Origin: SZAS-103 sp038234715
GTDB lineage: Bacteria > Pseudomonadota > Gammaproteobacteria > Xanthomonadales > Xanthomonadaceae
Direction: 5' to 3'
Assembly: GCA_038234715.1 (NCBI GenBank)
Contig: JBBQTD010000015.1
Coordinates: 1 to 64,000 of the forward strand
Length of the DNA: 64,000 nucleotides
In this document: positions 1-8,466 of the stretch, in pieces
How the letters are laid out: the number at the start of each line of letters is the position of its first letter
How positions within the stretch are numbered: the stretch's first letter is position 1
The notes under the pieces: model-generated
Told to the model about the DNA's origin: nothing
Database searches by the model: none
What the model saw: the letters and a program-made list of their open reading frames with translations, nothing else
Program-made: the position numbers and the translations under genes

Positions 1-72
1 TTGCGAAAAGTCGACGGCTGGCAAACGCTGCACGAGCAACCGAAAGCAATCGAACTTGACCGCGCTGCCTAA
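1..72 (+). CDS. 3' end of an unidentified gene (partial)
   Basis: Frame 1 is open from the first base of the window and ends at TAA (70-72), giving a 23-residue tail that ends ELDRAA. The gene starts outside the window, so its function cannot be told. The stop overlaps by four bases the end of the opposite-strand gene whose stop lies at 69. Such a short open stretch can arise by chance; it is listed because it ends exactly where the next gene ends, as convergent genes often do. Confidence 0.3.
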   Translation: MRKVDGWQTLHEQPKAIELDRAA

Positions 73-1025
73 CTTTCAGGATGATCGAATCGCTGGAGAC
101 ACGCCAAAGGCAATTTCCACCACCGCCGCGACACAACCAGATCCGTAGAATCCTTGTTGTCCTTGTTGTCCTTGTTGTCCTTGTTGTCCTTGTTGTCAGT
201 GCTTAAGTACCTGACAGCGTCGACATCGTCTGGAGCCAAACCCTCGTGTTCGGGTGCTTGTGCGATAGATTTGTTGATAATTTTATAAATCGCTCCGTTG
301 TCGCGTGCCTTGCCGTTGGCTACCGCGTCGGGATCGGAGATCGTCACTGCGTCCTTGGTGGTGCAAAAGGCATCGGCGAAGGCTTGAAGCGCGCGCCAAA
401 GTGAGCGCTCGTAGGTCTTGGTCATTTCAGGTCGGGCGTTACGAATTTCCTTCGGCGAAGCCGCTGAACCGATCAGTCTTTCCATCACCTTCAATGCGTC
501 GGCATTCTTCGCCGACTCACGCATCCAGACGGCTAGAACCTCTTGGTAGGACTTGGACGGTTTAGCAACAGTCACACCGGGGATGGTTGGACCTAGGTGT
601 GGCCAAGCGATCAGGGCTGCGACAGTGGACCATGTAGTGTCGTCCGGGCACCGCCATCCTGCGGCGAGTGCGCTGTATACAACCCAGTCAAAGTCTCCAT
701 ACATCGCGTGCAGGTGCAGTGGTGCAAGTGCAGAGCTATGGGCTCCGCGGTTATTCACGCCGATCTCAACTTGCGTTCTGGCCACTGACTGGACGGAAGC
801 CCACTCACTTTCCTGTGGCCTCCACCACTTGATTACGCCTGCCACCCGACTCAGCGCGTGATAGACCTCAAAGGCCATCTCTGCAGCGGGAGGGACTATT
901 TCCTGTGTCAACCACGCACGCAGCGGACCAGTGTCAATTTCTGACGTGTTGGAAATGTTCGATCCCGCACTATCGGCATGTGCTCCGGTTGTGCTTGATT
1001 TCTCCTCCAGCGAGTTCTCTTCCAT
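69..1025 (-). CDS. hypothetical protein with DNK tandem repeat near the C-terminus
   Basis: I do not recognise this protein of about 318 residues. The N-terminus is acidic and Ser/Thr-rich. The middle is Trp- and Ala-rich and looks globular, with no signal peptide or membrane segment. Near the C-terminus a five-copy Asp-Asn-Lys repeat (151-195 in DNA) is followed by a basic, Trp-containing tail. The ATG at 1025 (MEEN...) is chosen; a TTG at 1061 would add 12 residues, and neither has a good Shine-Dalgarno sequence. It sits alone at the outer part of a likely genomic island. A DNA-associated or phage-related role is possible but not shown. Confidence 0.6.
   Translation of the reverse strand: MEENSLEEKSSTTGAHADSAGSNISNTSEIDTGPLRAWLTQEIVPPAAEMAFEVYHALSRVAGVIKWWRPQESEWASVQSVARTQVEIGVNNRGAHSSALAPLHLHAMYGDFDWVVYSALAAGWRCPDDTTWSTVAALIAWPHLGPTIPGVTVAKPSKSYQEVLAVWMRESAKNADALKVMERLIGSAASPKEIRNARPEMTKTYERSLWRALQAFADAFCTTKDAVTISDPDAVANGKARDNGAIYKIINKSIAQAPEHEGLAPDDVDAVRYLSTDNKDNKDNKDNKDNKDSTDLVVSRRWWKLPLACLQRFDHPES
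151..195 (-). repeat. 9-bp tandem repeat, five copies, coding for (DNK)5
   Basis: The unit tccttgttg (plus strand) is repeated five times without error. Because the unit is a multiple of three, copy-number change would add or remove Asp-Asn-Lys triplets without shifting the frame of the minus-strand gene. Perfect identity between copies suggests recent expansion. Confidence 0.9.
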
Positions 1026-1061
1026 GGTGGGGTGCTGTTCCGGATTTGGGTTTGTTACCAA

Positions 1062-2020
1062 TGCGTCTGGTATCTAACGGAGCGTGTGTGCTTGCTCGCC
1101 ACTTTCTGCAGTCTAGGCGTCGCCTTGAGCCGGTTTCCCGGGAAGTCCTATCGTTTGGATGCCTTGCTCCGGGGACGGGCAGGCTAAGGAGCTGCGCCAG
1201 AGGCCACGTATTTCGTCGGTCTTGCAACGGTGCCGTCGGGCCCCGAGATGTGTCCAAAGGATGAGTTGCGCAAAAAGTGTCCAAGTGTCGCTAGACCTCG
1301 ACGCTCATTTCCGCAGACGGTGGAGCCACTTCATTGGTAAGTCATGCTTGGAGTGGTTGAGTGTCGCAATTGGAGCAAGGCGGACTATCTGACTGATCGT
1401 TCGCTGGATCAGTTACTCCAGATTTAGTTGCAACAGTTTTTTCGTCCACTGTATGTGCCCTATTTTTTGTGCAATCGTTGACGCTGCGCGCCTTATGCCG
1501 AAACGCGGTAGATCCGCCCCAAGTGAATTTTCGCGTGCCGTCTTTTTTATTTTCCGGGTTCTTAGCGCGTCCGATCACCGGAGGACGTACGAAATGAATG
1601 CCGTGCTCAGGTGAAGGGATCGCGTTTAGCTGGCCGGTGGATTGCACCTGCGGCGGGTGGCGCAGCGAAACCGGACGCGTGTGTGCCTGTGCGGGCGCGG
1701 CAATCGGCCGAAATTCTGCAGTCCAGTCATGTCGGAACGGATCGTTTCCAGCATGCGGCAGCCAACGAATGGTTCTTCGCGTGTGTGGAGCAAGGTGCGG
1801 GCGCTGGGCGCGTTGCGATCTGTTCCGGCCGAGGTTGACTGGACGTGCTGGTCTGATCGTCGCGATGCGAACCAAGCCGTCATGGGCGATCGACTGCTTT
1901 GTCGCGGATCAACTGCACATGCACGAAGATCCAGTGTGGTTGTTCTGCAAGTCTCTGAAGTCTCAATCCGTGAGACACCACCTTCCGACAATGAGCCTCA
2001 CTTGATGGAAGGAGGGAGAC
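1062..2020. other. gene-poor stretch of about 960 bp
   Basis: No convincing gene is seen. Open frames on both strands overlap each other, lack ribosome binding sites and encode Arg/Pro/Ser-rich strings typical of non-coding GC-rich DNA. The last 30 bases hold the ribosome binding site and probably the promoter of the vWA gene. The stretch may contain decayed mobile DNA, but I could not match it to a family. Confidence 0.5.
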
Positions 2021-2707
2021 ATGAAATTTCCGCACGCAGCCGACGGCCCTGCCGCCAACCGCACACACATTGCCATCGTCCTGGACCGATCCGGTTCCAT
2101 GGATTCGATCCGCGACGATATCGTGGGCGGATTCAACGCGTTTCTGGCGAGCCAGCAGGCAGTGGCAGGCGAGGCGACGCTCACCTTGGTCAGGTTCGAC
2201 GGGCAGGATCCGTTCGAGGTCGTTTTCGACCATGCCAATTTGCAGACAATTCGCCCGCTCGTGCGTGATGACTTCGAGCCACGCGGCAGCACGCCACTGC
2301 TCGATGCGGTTGGCAAGACCATCCTTGCCACCGAGTTATGGGTTGCCCGGCAATCCGGTGCTGAGCGTCCGGACAGCGTCGTCGTCGTTGTCATTACCGA
2401 TGGCCAGGAAAACGCCAGCTCCGAATTCCAGCTCATTCGCGTGCGTAATTTGATCAAGGCCAAGGAAGCGCTGGGTTGGCAGTTTCTGTTTCTTTCTGCT
2501 GATCTCGCGGCCTTCGCTGAAGCCGGTGACATTGGCTTCTCCGACTCCAAGCGCGTGCACTTTTCGAAGGACGCTCAGGGAAACCAGGAGGCGTTCGCAC
2601 GCACGTCGCAGAAGATCGCCAACTACCGCAGCGGAGTGTCAAAAGAAATCGACTACGACGACGATGACCGTAAGGCGCTCGGTGGCGGCGATATGCCAAA
2701 ACAGTAA
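2021..2707 (+). CDS. von Willebrand factor type A (vWA) domain protein
   Basis: A 228-residue, nearly single-domain vWA protein. The metal-ion-dependent adhesion site is complete: D22-x-S24-x-S26, T91 in the RGSTPLLDA segment, and D127 in ITDGQEN. No signal peptide or membrane helix is seen, so it is probably cytoplasmic. The C-terminus carries an acidic DYDDDD run. A strong Shine-Dalgarno (aaggaggga) lies just before the ATG. Small cytoplasmic vWA proteins of this kind are found in stress, tellurium-type and conflict-associated loci, where they bind partners through Mg2+. The partner is unknown here; the next gene, 200 bp downstream, is a deacetylase homologue. Confidence 0.85.
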   Translation: MKFPHAADGPAANRTHIAIVLDRSGSMDSIRDDIVGGFNAFLASQQAVAGEATLTLVRFDGQDPFEVVFDHANLQTIRPLVRDDFEPRGSTPLLDAVGKTILATELWVARQSGAERPDSVVVVVITDGQENASSEFQLIRVRNLIKAKEALGWQFLFLSADLAAFAEAGDIGFSDSKRVHFSKDAQGNQEAFARTSQKIANYRSGVSKEIDYDDDDRKALGGGDMPKQ

Positions 2708-2907
2708 TCGTGGGAGTTCGTTCGCAGGACGTGCCCGCGCCGGTTAACCACGACTCTCACGATTGAGATTCCCTTCCTACGCGGTGCAGACGACCCCAAG
2801 CGACTGGGATATCGAGGCTCGTTTTTTTGGAAGGGTGCGAGCTAAGCCGCCATCGCGCGCGCCGACAGCGGCTCGCGATGTTCGCAAACACCCGGGGAGT
2901 AATCATC

Positions 2908-3783
2908 GTGCCAATCGAATCCATCCCCGTTTACTACCGCGACGACATGACCGCCTACTCCGGTGGATACTCTCCGAGCGCCGCGAAGCCACCCCTAGTG
3001 GTCGCGGCTTGGCGGAAACTTGGCACCCGTGTCGAGGTGCGGTCCCCCGATCCGGTCCCACGCACCGCCCTTTACCGAACGCACGATCGCGCATTCGTCG
3101 ACGCCGTACTCGACGGCGAGGCAGCCAACGGCTTTGGAAACCGCAGGGCGGACGTTGCCCGCTCTCTGCCCTTTACTTCGGGTGCGATGCTGGCCGCTGC
3201 GCGAGCTGCGATTTCAAATCGACAGGTCGCCGTGGCTCCGGTGTCCGGCTTTCATCACGCTGGCTACGACCACCCCCAAGGCTTCTGCACCTTCAACGGG
3301 CTCATGGTCACCGCGCAAACCCTGCTCGAAGAGGAGGCCGCTCGCAGGGTAGGGATCCTCGATTTCGACATGCACTATGGAAATGGCACGGATGAGTTGA
3401 TCGGGCACCATGGACTAGCGAGCCGCATCACCCACTTTACGGCTGGCGCTAAGTACCACAGACCGTCACAGGCCACGGAATTCCTGTCGCGCATCCCCGA
3501 CCTGATTCGACTCTTCGACGATTGCGATGTGCTGCTCTACCAAGCAGGTGCAGACCCGCACATCGATGATCCCCTGGGAGGCTGGTTGACATCGGAACAG
3601 TTGCGCGTCCGCGATCACACCGTGTTTCGTTGCGCGGCACATTCCGGATCACCTGTCGCCTGGAACCTCGCCGGTGGATATCAGTCGCCCGTTGCCAAGG
3701 TGGTTGCAGTGCATCAATCCACGATGGAGGTGTGTGTTGAGGTTCACTGCGCCGGGAGAGACGGGGCGGTTCACTCGCTCTGA
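2908..3783 (+). CDS. histone deacetylase family protein (class II-like arginase-fold amidohydrolase)
   Basis: The product (about 291 residues) carries the zinc amidohydrolase signature of the HDAC/acetoin-utilisation/acetylpolyamine hydrolase family: a catalytic His pair in SGFHHAGYDHPQGFC, the zinc-binding DFDMHYGNGT motif, and a third Asp in GADPHIDDPLGG. Bacterial members deacylate lysines, acetylpolyamines or similar small substrates; the substrate here is unknown. The GTG start at 2908 is preferred because GGGGAG lies eight bases upstream; ATG at 2878 or TTG at 2827 would extend it. Its 3' end overlaps by 13 bp the end of the convergent helicase gene. It may belong with the vWA gene upstream, as both lie in the same accessory block. 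Confidence 0.85.
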   Translation: MPIESIPVYYRDDMTAYSGGYSPSAAKPPLVVAAWRKLGTRVEVRSPDPVPRTALYRTHDRAFVDAVLDGEAANGFGNRRADVARSLPFTSGAMLAAARAAISNRQVAVAPVSGFHHAGYDHPQGFCTFNGLMVTAQTLLEEEAARRVGILDFDMHYGNGTDELIGHHGLASRITHFTAGAKYHRPSQATEFLSRIPDLIRLFDDCDVLLYQAGADPHIDDPLGGWLTSEQLRVRDHTVFRCAAHSGSPVAWNLAGGYQSPVAKVVAVHQSTMEVCVEVHCAGRDGAVHSL

Positions 3784-6272
3784 TGGGATCTACCTGAATC
3801 CACTGAGTGGGCGCGGGGTCGGGAGGCGTCGAGAGGCAGGCCCTCCAGTTTCCGGCCAGCCTCTATCCGATAACCCATGGCCCGGTAACCGCGCTGGCGT
3901 TTGTCCCACATCCGCAACATCGTCGGATGGCCGGTGTCCACGAAATCGATGATGCGGACATCGGTCTTGGTGGCGTGCTCGCGGTGCAAACGGCCGGCGT
4001 ATTGCTGCAGGGTTCCTTTCCATGACACAGGCATCGCGAGCACCAAGGTGTCGAGCGGTGGATGGTCGAATCCTTCGCCGACCAGTTTGCCGGTGGCCAG
4101 CAAGATCCGCGGAGCATTCGGCGGCAGCGCGTCGAGTTCCGCGATCAGGCATCCACGCTGCTTTTTCGACAGCCTGCCATGCAGCACGAATGGCGAGGGC
4201 ACATTCCCAGCCAGAGCAATCCGGATCGCTTCGAGATGCGCGGTGCGCTCGGTCAGCACGAGCACCTTGCGGCCTTGGTCGTAGGCGCTGGCGACATCCG
4301 CTGCGATTGCGTCGGTTCGGCTCTGATCGTTGGCCAAATGCCGGAACACGTCTTGAATCGCCGTCTCGGGCGGCAGATCAATACGCGTGTCAAACGAACG
4401 CGGTATTACCAGCAGATCATGCGGCGCACCGGGCGGTTTCGCGGCGGTGTATCGAATGGGCCCGCACTGCATGAAGATGATGGGTTGCAGGCCATCGCGA
4501 CGGATCGGCGTTGCGGTGAGGCCAAGCACGAATTTCGCTCTGATCCGTTTCAGGATCGCGTCGAAGGACACCGCACCGATGTGGTGGCACTCATCGACGA
4601 CGACGTGACCATAATTCTCGACCAGCGCATTGATTTCGCCCTGACGCGAAAGCGACTGCATCACCGCAATGTCAATCTTGCCCGTGGGCCGAGACTTGCC
4701 ACCACCGATGGTACCGACCTCAGCCTTGCTGGCACCGAGAAAAGTTTGCAGGCGCTGTTGCCATTGCTTTAGCAGTTCCGTGCGGTGCACCAGCACCAGC
4801 GTGTTCACTCCCCGCCGGGCAATCATCGCCGCGGCGACTACTGTTTTGCCAAAGGCGGTCGGCGCGCACAGGACACCCGTATCGTGGCGCAACATCGCAG
4901 CGACGGTTACCGTTTGATCAAGACGCAGCGTGCCGACGAAACTGACATCGATGGGTTCGCCGGCGCAACGCTCGTCATGCAGATTGCAATGGATATCGTT
5001 CTCGCGCAGAAGGTCGAGTGCGGCATCGAGACAGCCGCGTGGCAGGGCAATGTGCTGCGGATAGTTTTCGGCATGGCCGATCACCCGCGGTGTGTTCCAG
5101 ACGGACCGGCGCATTGCCTGCGCCTTGTAGAACTCCGGGTTCTGGAAGGCAGCAAGGCGGATCAGGCGGTTGGCCAGCGACTGCGGCAACTGCGCCTTCT
5201 CACTCGCGTAATCCATGGGGCTTGCCGCTGTGGCCAGCTCGTTGTGCGGATATTCCACCCCTGGAAACTTGTCAAAATAGATCAGGTTGCCTAGGGTCAG
5301 GGTCAGCAACGTTGGCATCGGCCCGGTCAATTTCCCCGAAGTTCGTGCCGTGCGCTTCCACGGTGTGGCCAGGTCCTCTTCTTCAATGAACGTCACATCG
5401 AGTGGATGAACACCGTCTGTCGCGAGCAAGATCGCGGGTTCGATAGCGGCCTGCGGCATCGGCTCGATCGACACCAGGAACGCCCATTGATCCGGATAGG
5501 GCCGCCATGTGGAATCAACGAACACACTGCAATGGTTCTCCCTCAACTTCTTTTGCAGCGGCAGGGCGATCAGGTTGCCGAAACCGCCCTTGGGCATCGT
5601 GTCTTGATTGGGAAATAGACGGTCATAGGATTGAAGTTTCAGTTGCCGGGTTCGCGAGCACGTGCGGCTGATGAGGGCCGTGCCGAGGCGACGCGCATCC
5701 CGCGCAGGAACCCGGTCTGCAAAAAACACCCAGGCGTGTGCACCTTGTCCCGACCGCGAAATTTCCACGGCGACCGGAACGCTCATCTCGCCGCACGATG
5801 TCACAAAGGCTTGCGCGTCTTCACGCCAATCGGCTTCATCGAAATCGACCACGAGAAACCAGCACGTGTCATCTTCCAGCAGTGGGTAAACCCCGAGCGT
5901 GTGCTTGCCCGTCAGGTGGCCGACAATGGCCGCATCCGAAAGCGGAATCAGCCGGCGATGGCCGCAATCGACGCACTTGATGCGCGGTTTCTCGCAAACG
6001 CCCGGTCGCCATTCGTTCGCACAGGCTGGTGCGTAACCGGTCTTGCCGGTGGTCGTGCTCTCCCAGCGGACGGGGTAGACATCGGAGCGACCTCTGAACA
6101 ATCGACGAAACAGCGTTACCTTTTCGTCGGAGGACAGCCGGCAAGGCTTGGGCTTCGGGTCGGCCGCCACAGGTTCTGGATGCAAGCGCCATTCGACGCC
6201 GTGCTGATCCAGCAGCGCGATCAGGCGAGCGTTTTCCGCCTTCAATGCTGCCAGAGCGTCGTGTTCAGCCAT
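3771..6272 (-). CDS. archaeo-eukaryotic primase (AEP)-like domain fused to a DEAD/DEAH superfamily 2 helicase
   Basis: An 833-residue multidomain protein. In order: a short N-terminal Leu-rich coil (about 4-25), a likely zinc ribbon with Cys at about 84, 93, 100 and 103, and an AEP-like core with VVDFDE (143/145), SGQGAHAW (174-181) and a conserved NQDTMPKGGFGN segment (about 222-233). An SF2 helicase follows: Walker A APTAFGKT (470-477), DECHH (560-564), TATP (586-589) and QQYAGRLHR (756-764). Domain databases call this AEP-helicase fusion, from memory, a TOTE conflict system protein, a presumed defence or mobile-element function. ATG 6272 is chosen because it overlaps the stop of the upstream gene by 8 bp and starts at the conserved coil; a longer frame to 6356 is less likely. 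Confidence 0.85.
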   Translation of the reverse strand: MAEHDALAALKAENARLIALLDQHGVEWRLHPEPVAADPKPKPCRLSSDEKVTLFRRLFRGRSDVYPVRWESTTTGKTGYAPACANEWRPGVCEKPRIKCVDCGHRRLIPLSDAAIVGHLTGKHTLGVYPLLEDDTCWFLVVDFDEADWREDAQAFVTSCGEMSVPVAVEISRSGQGAHAWVFFADRVPARDARRLGTALISRTCSRTRQLKLQSYDRLFPNQDTMPKGGFGNLIALPLQKKLRENHCSVFVDSTWRPYPDQWAFLVSIEPMPQAAIEPAILLATDGVHPLDVTFIEEEDLATPWKRTARTSGKLTGPMPTLLTLTLGNLIYFDKFPGVEYPHNELATAASPMDYASEKAQLPQSLANRLIRLAAFQNPEFYKAQAMRRSVWNTPRVIGHAENYPQHIALPRGCLDAALDLLRENDIHCNLHDERCAGEPIDVSFVGTLRLDQTVTVAAMLRHDTGVLCAPTAFGKTVVAAAMIARRGVNTLVLVHRTELLKQWQQRLQTFLGASKAEVGTIGGGKSRPTGKIDIAVMQSLSRQGEINALVENYGHVVVDECHHIGAVSFDAILKRIRAKFVLGLTATPIRRDGLQPIIFMQCGPIRYTAAKPPGAPHDLLVIPRSFDTRIDLPPETAIQDVFRHLANDQSRTDAIAADVASAYDQGRKVLVLTERTAHLEAIRIALAGNVPSPFVLHGRLSKKQRGCLIAELDALPPNAPRILLATGKLVGEGFDHPPLDTLVLAMPVSWKGTLQQYAGRLHREHATKTDVRIIDFVDTGHPTMLRMWDKRQRGYRAMGYRIEAGRKLEGLPLDASRPRAHSVDSGRSHQSE

Positions 6273-6810
6273 CGCCTCTGTACTCGGCGAGCAGGTCGCC
6301 CATCGTATCGACCACGCCATAGCCAAAGTTTTTACTGATGCGACGCACTGCATCAAGACGTGCCCATGCCTCCTGTCGTTGCGCCGGCGCCAGCACGGCG
6401 ATGGCTTTCAGTGCCTGCTCGAACATCCGCTCGAGCGCGTCGAAGTAGCCCTCATCCTGCAGGCCGACGTCGTTGCTGAAGCCGGCTGCCTGCTCGCAAT
6501 AGAACACCATCAGTTCAGCCAACCCCTCCGGCTCGCCGAGCGCTTTCTTGTAGTCCGCGATGGCTTTCTTCGCCTGCGCTACCGAGGTGGCTTGTCGGCC
6601 AGACAGATCCGGCCAAAGCCAGCGGCAGATGGTCGCCTTGAAGGGTTTGAGCGCATCGTCGCCCAAGCTGAGTCGTGTATGCAGGAAGGTCCGGTTGTCC
6701 TTGTTGGCCGCGTACATGTCCTGCACGAGGGCAAGCAATCCGGCGCGGTCGAAGTCCTTCAACCGGGTCTTGACACTGTTCCATCCGGGGTTGCTCTTCG
6801 TGGCTGACAT
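6265..6810 (-). CDS. conserved hypothetical protein, partner of the AEP-helicase
   Basis: A 181-residue soluble protein rich in Ala, Leu and charged residues, probably all helical, with no motif I can assign to an enzyme. It is upstream of and overlaps the primase-helicase gene by 8 bp, so the two are almost certainly translated together. The C-terminal third (EQALKAIAVL, RLDAVRRISKNFGYGVVD) looks like paired helices suited to protein binding. The ATG at 6810 follows a plausible purine-rich site (agaggagcaa). By context it may be a regulator or accessory subunit of the helicase; that is inference. Confidence 0.75.
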   Translation of the reverse strand: MSATKSNPGWNSVKTRLKDFDRAGLLALVQDMYAANKDNRTFLHTRLSLGDDALKPFKATICRWLWPDLSGRQATSVAQAKKAIADYKKALGEPEGLAELMVFYCEQAAGFSNDVGLQDEGYFDALERMFEQALKAIAVLAPAQRQEAWARLDAVRRISKNFGYGVVDTMGDLLAEYRGDG

Positions 6811-7004
6811 GCGGCAGTTGCTCCTCTCGGCGAGCCGTGCTGGATTCTGGATAGTCTAATTACTGGCGTTGATTTCCATCAGAGCTGGCCCCGGAAATCT
6901 GCACAGCGCGATAGGTGGATTCTCTGCTCACTGAGACGATGATACGTCTCGCACTGAGGAGCAGCTCTATCATCCCAGAGCCTCAACAGCGTCGAAAACA
7001 GCCT

Positions 7005-7049
7005 GACAAATAGGGACAAATTGACCAAATTGGGTAAAATAGGTATACT
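7005..7049 (+). promoter_or_regulatory. sigma-70 promoter with repeated operator-like motif for the Phd/zeta operon
   Basis: TTGACC (7021-7026) and TATACT (7044-7049) are separated by exactly 17 bases, a near-consensus sigma-70 promoter 30 bp upstream of the antitoxin ATG at 7079. Overlapping the -35 region are 9-bp near-repeats: gacaaatag (7005-7013), gacaaattg (7015-7023) and accaaattg (7024-7032). Phd-family antitoxins usually repress their own promoter, so these repeats are a reasonable operator; that part is inference. Confidence 0.65.
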
Positions 7050-7078
7050 TCATTATTCTTCTAGGTGGAGCGGATCGC

Positions 7079-7432
7079 ATGGATACCATCCTCAAACTCG
7101 TTGCCATCGAAGATCTGCGCCACACACCTGCCACCACGATCAAAACACTCGGTTGGCGCGGCATCATGAAAACTCTTCGGACGGGCAAGGTGGTCGTCAC
7201 CAACCACAACGAACCCGAGGCGGTCATCCTCTCGATCGAGGAATACGCTGCCATCCTGCACGCCCTGCAGGAGGCTGCAACGCAAGCGAACCCGGCCCTT
7301 GAAATGCTTCGCCAGCGTTTCGATGAGCGTTTGGCCTCGTTGCAACATGCTGACGCAGGCGATCGACTGCGTGCTGTGATGCGCATGCCAACCGTGCTTG
7401 GTGGCAAGGTGAAGGTTGGGAAGGGCCATTGA
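7079..7432 (+). CDS. Phd/YefM family antitoxin
   Basis: A 117-residue protein. Its N-terminal half has the Phd/YefM pattern: a short helix-strand unit, then a strand-rich stretch ending VVVTNHNEPEAVILSIEEYAAI, which matches the family motif of a Val-rich strand, an N-x-x-P-x-A-V-x-x turn and a Tyr-containing helix. The C-terminal part would wrap the toxin. A good ribosome binding site (aggtggag) precedes the ATG. It overlaps the zeta-like toxin start by one base (TGATG), so the pair is co-translated. The role is to neutralise the downstream kinase-like toxin and repress the operon. Confidence 0.85.
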   Translation: MDTILKLVAIEDLRHTPATTIKTLGWRGIMKTLRTGKVVVTNHNEPEAVILSIEEYAAILHALQEAATQANPALEMLRQRFDERLASLQHADAGDRLRAVMRMPTVLGGKVKVGKGH

Positions 7433-8064
7433 TGGCTCGCCCTGTTCTGTTTGTTCTGGCAGGTGTCAACGGCGCCGGCAAGAGTTCCATTGGTGGACAT
7501 GTGCTGGAACAAGCCGGCTTGGCGTGGTTCAACCCGGACACATTTGCGCGTGAACTGGTGGCCGCCACAGGATACGAACAGAGCCAAGCCAACGCAGTCG
7601 CGTGGGAGGAGGGTGTGCGTCGGCTCGACGAAGCCATCGCAAAACGCCGCGACCATGCGTTCGAGACTACATTGGGTGGCAGCACGATTCCTGCCAAGAT
7701 CAAGGAGGCGGCTAAATCGCACGACGTCTTGGTGTGGTTTTGCGGCCTGGTGTCACCGGAGTTGCATATCGCACGTGTGAAGGCCCGGGTCGCAGCAGGC
7801 GGGCATGACATCCCTGAAGCCAAGATCCGCGAGCGCTATCAAACGACGCTGGAAAACCTGATCGTGCTTATGCCGTCGCTGACGCATCTGCAGGTGTACG
7901 ACAACAGCGTTGAAGCGGCTCTTGGCGAACCGATTCCGGATCCGATCCTGATTGCCGAAATGCACGTGGGCAAGCTGGTATGGCCCGCCGACCCCGAATC
8001 CCTCCAAAGCACACCCGAATGGGCCAAGCCACTGCTTGAAGCAGCACTGACATTGTTGAGGTAG
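7432..8064 (+). CDS. zeta toxin family kinase (P-loop)
   Basis: A 210-residue P-loop kinase of the zeta toxin type. The Walker A motif GVNGAGKSS (residues 11-19) follows a hydrophobic strand. It is followed by NPDTFARE, where zeta proteins place the catalytic Asp, and by FETTLGG, a conserved substrate-side motif. Zeta toxins phosphorylate UDP-N-acetylglucosamine and block cell wall synthesis; some relatives act on other small molecules. It is paired here with a Phd/YefM antitoxin rather than epsilon, an arrangement known for chromosomal zeta-like genes. ATG 7432 is used; a TTG directly before it is in frame. The gene appears intact. Confidence 0.85.
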   Translation: MARPVLFVLAGVNGAGKSSIGGHVLEQAGLAWFNPDTFARELVAATGYEQSQANAVAWEEGVRRLDEAIAKRRDHAFETTLGGSTIPAKIKEAAKSHDVLVWFCGLVSPELHIARVKARVAAGGHDIPEAKIRERYQTTLENLIVLMPSLTHLQVYDNSVEAALGEPIPDPILIAEMHVGKLVWPADPESLQSTPEWAKPLLEAALTLLR

Positions 8065-8120
8065 CACCCCAGACACATTTCCGATCGTAACCGCCAGCCC
8101 CTGACGCACTCTTTTGCGCG

Positions 8121-8462
8121 TCAGGCCACCATGACCTGAGTATGGCCCACGGCACGCCGGCCCGCCTTGCGTACCACGATGTTCACGTCCCGACCCAGAC
8201 GGTTCAGACACGCGATCATCTTGGTCTGGCTGATGCCACGGAACCGGCCACGCAGCATCTCCGAGAGCTTGGGCTGGGTCATGCCCAGCAGTTCGGCCGC
8301 TCCCTGCTGGGTCAGGTGTCGCCCCTTGATGATCTGCGCGATTTCGCGCGCCAGATCGGCCTTCACCCGCATGTTCTCGGCGTCGGGAAGACCCAGGTCG
8401 GCATACGGATTGCCGCTGCCTGCTTCGATGGTGATGTCGTGCATCCCGGATTTCGTGTTCAT
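8121..8462 (-). CDS. HigA-like XRE family antitoxin (helix-turn-helix)
   Basis: A 113-residue protein with a Cro/C1-type helix-turn-helix at about residues 48-80 (GRHLTQQGAAELLGMTQPKL then the recognition helix SEMLRGRFRGIS), of the long-N-terminus type found beside phage Gp49/HigB-like toxins. Such antitoxins normally follow their toxin gene and repress the operon. Here the toxin gene directly upstream is broken, so this is an orphan or relic antitoxin. It could still repress in trans or protect the cell against related toxins. The start ATG lies 4 bp after the stop of the toxin remnant. Confidence 0.85.
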   Translation of the reverse strand: MNTKSGMHDITIEAGSGNPYADLGLPDAENMRVKADLAREIAQIIKGRHLTQQGAAELLGMTQPKLSEMLRGRFRGISQTKMIACLNRLGRDVNIVVRKAGRRAVGHTQVMVA

Positions 8463-8466
8463 GCGT

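Noticed and set aside
1342..1875. A 177-codon minus-strand frame in the gene-poor left region
   Set aside because: No ribosome binding site, Arg/Pro-rich, overlapped by three other frames of equal quality.
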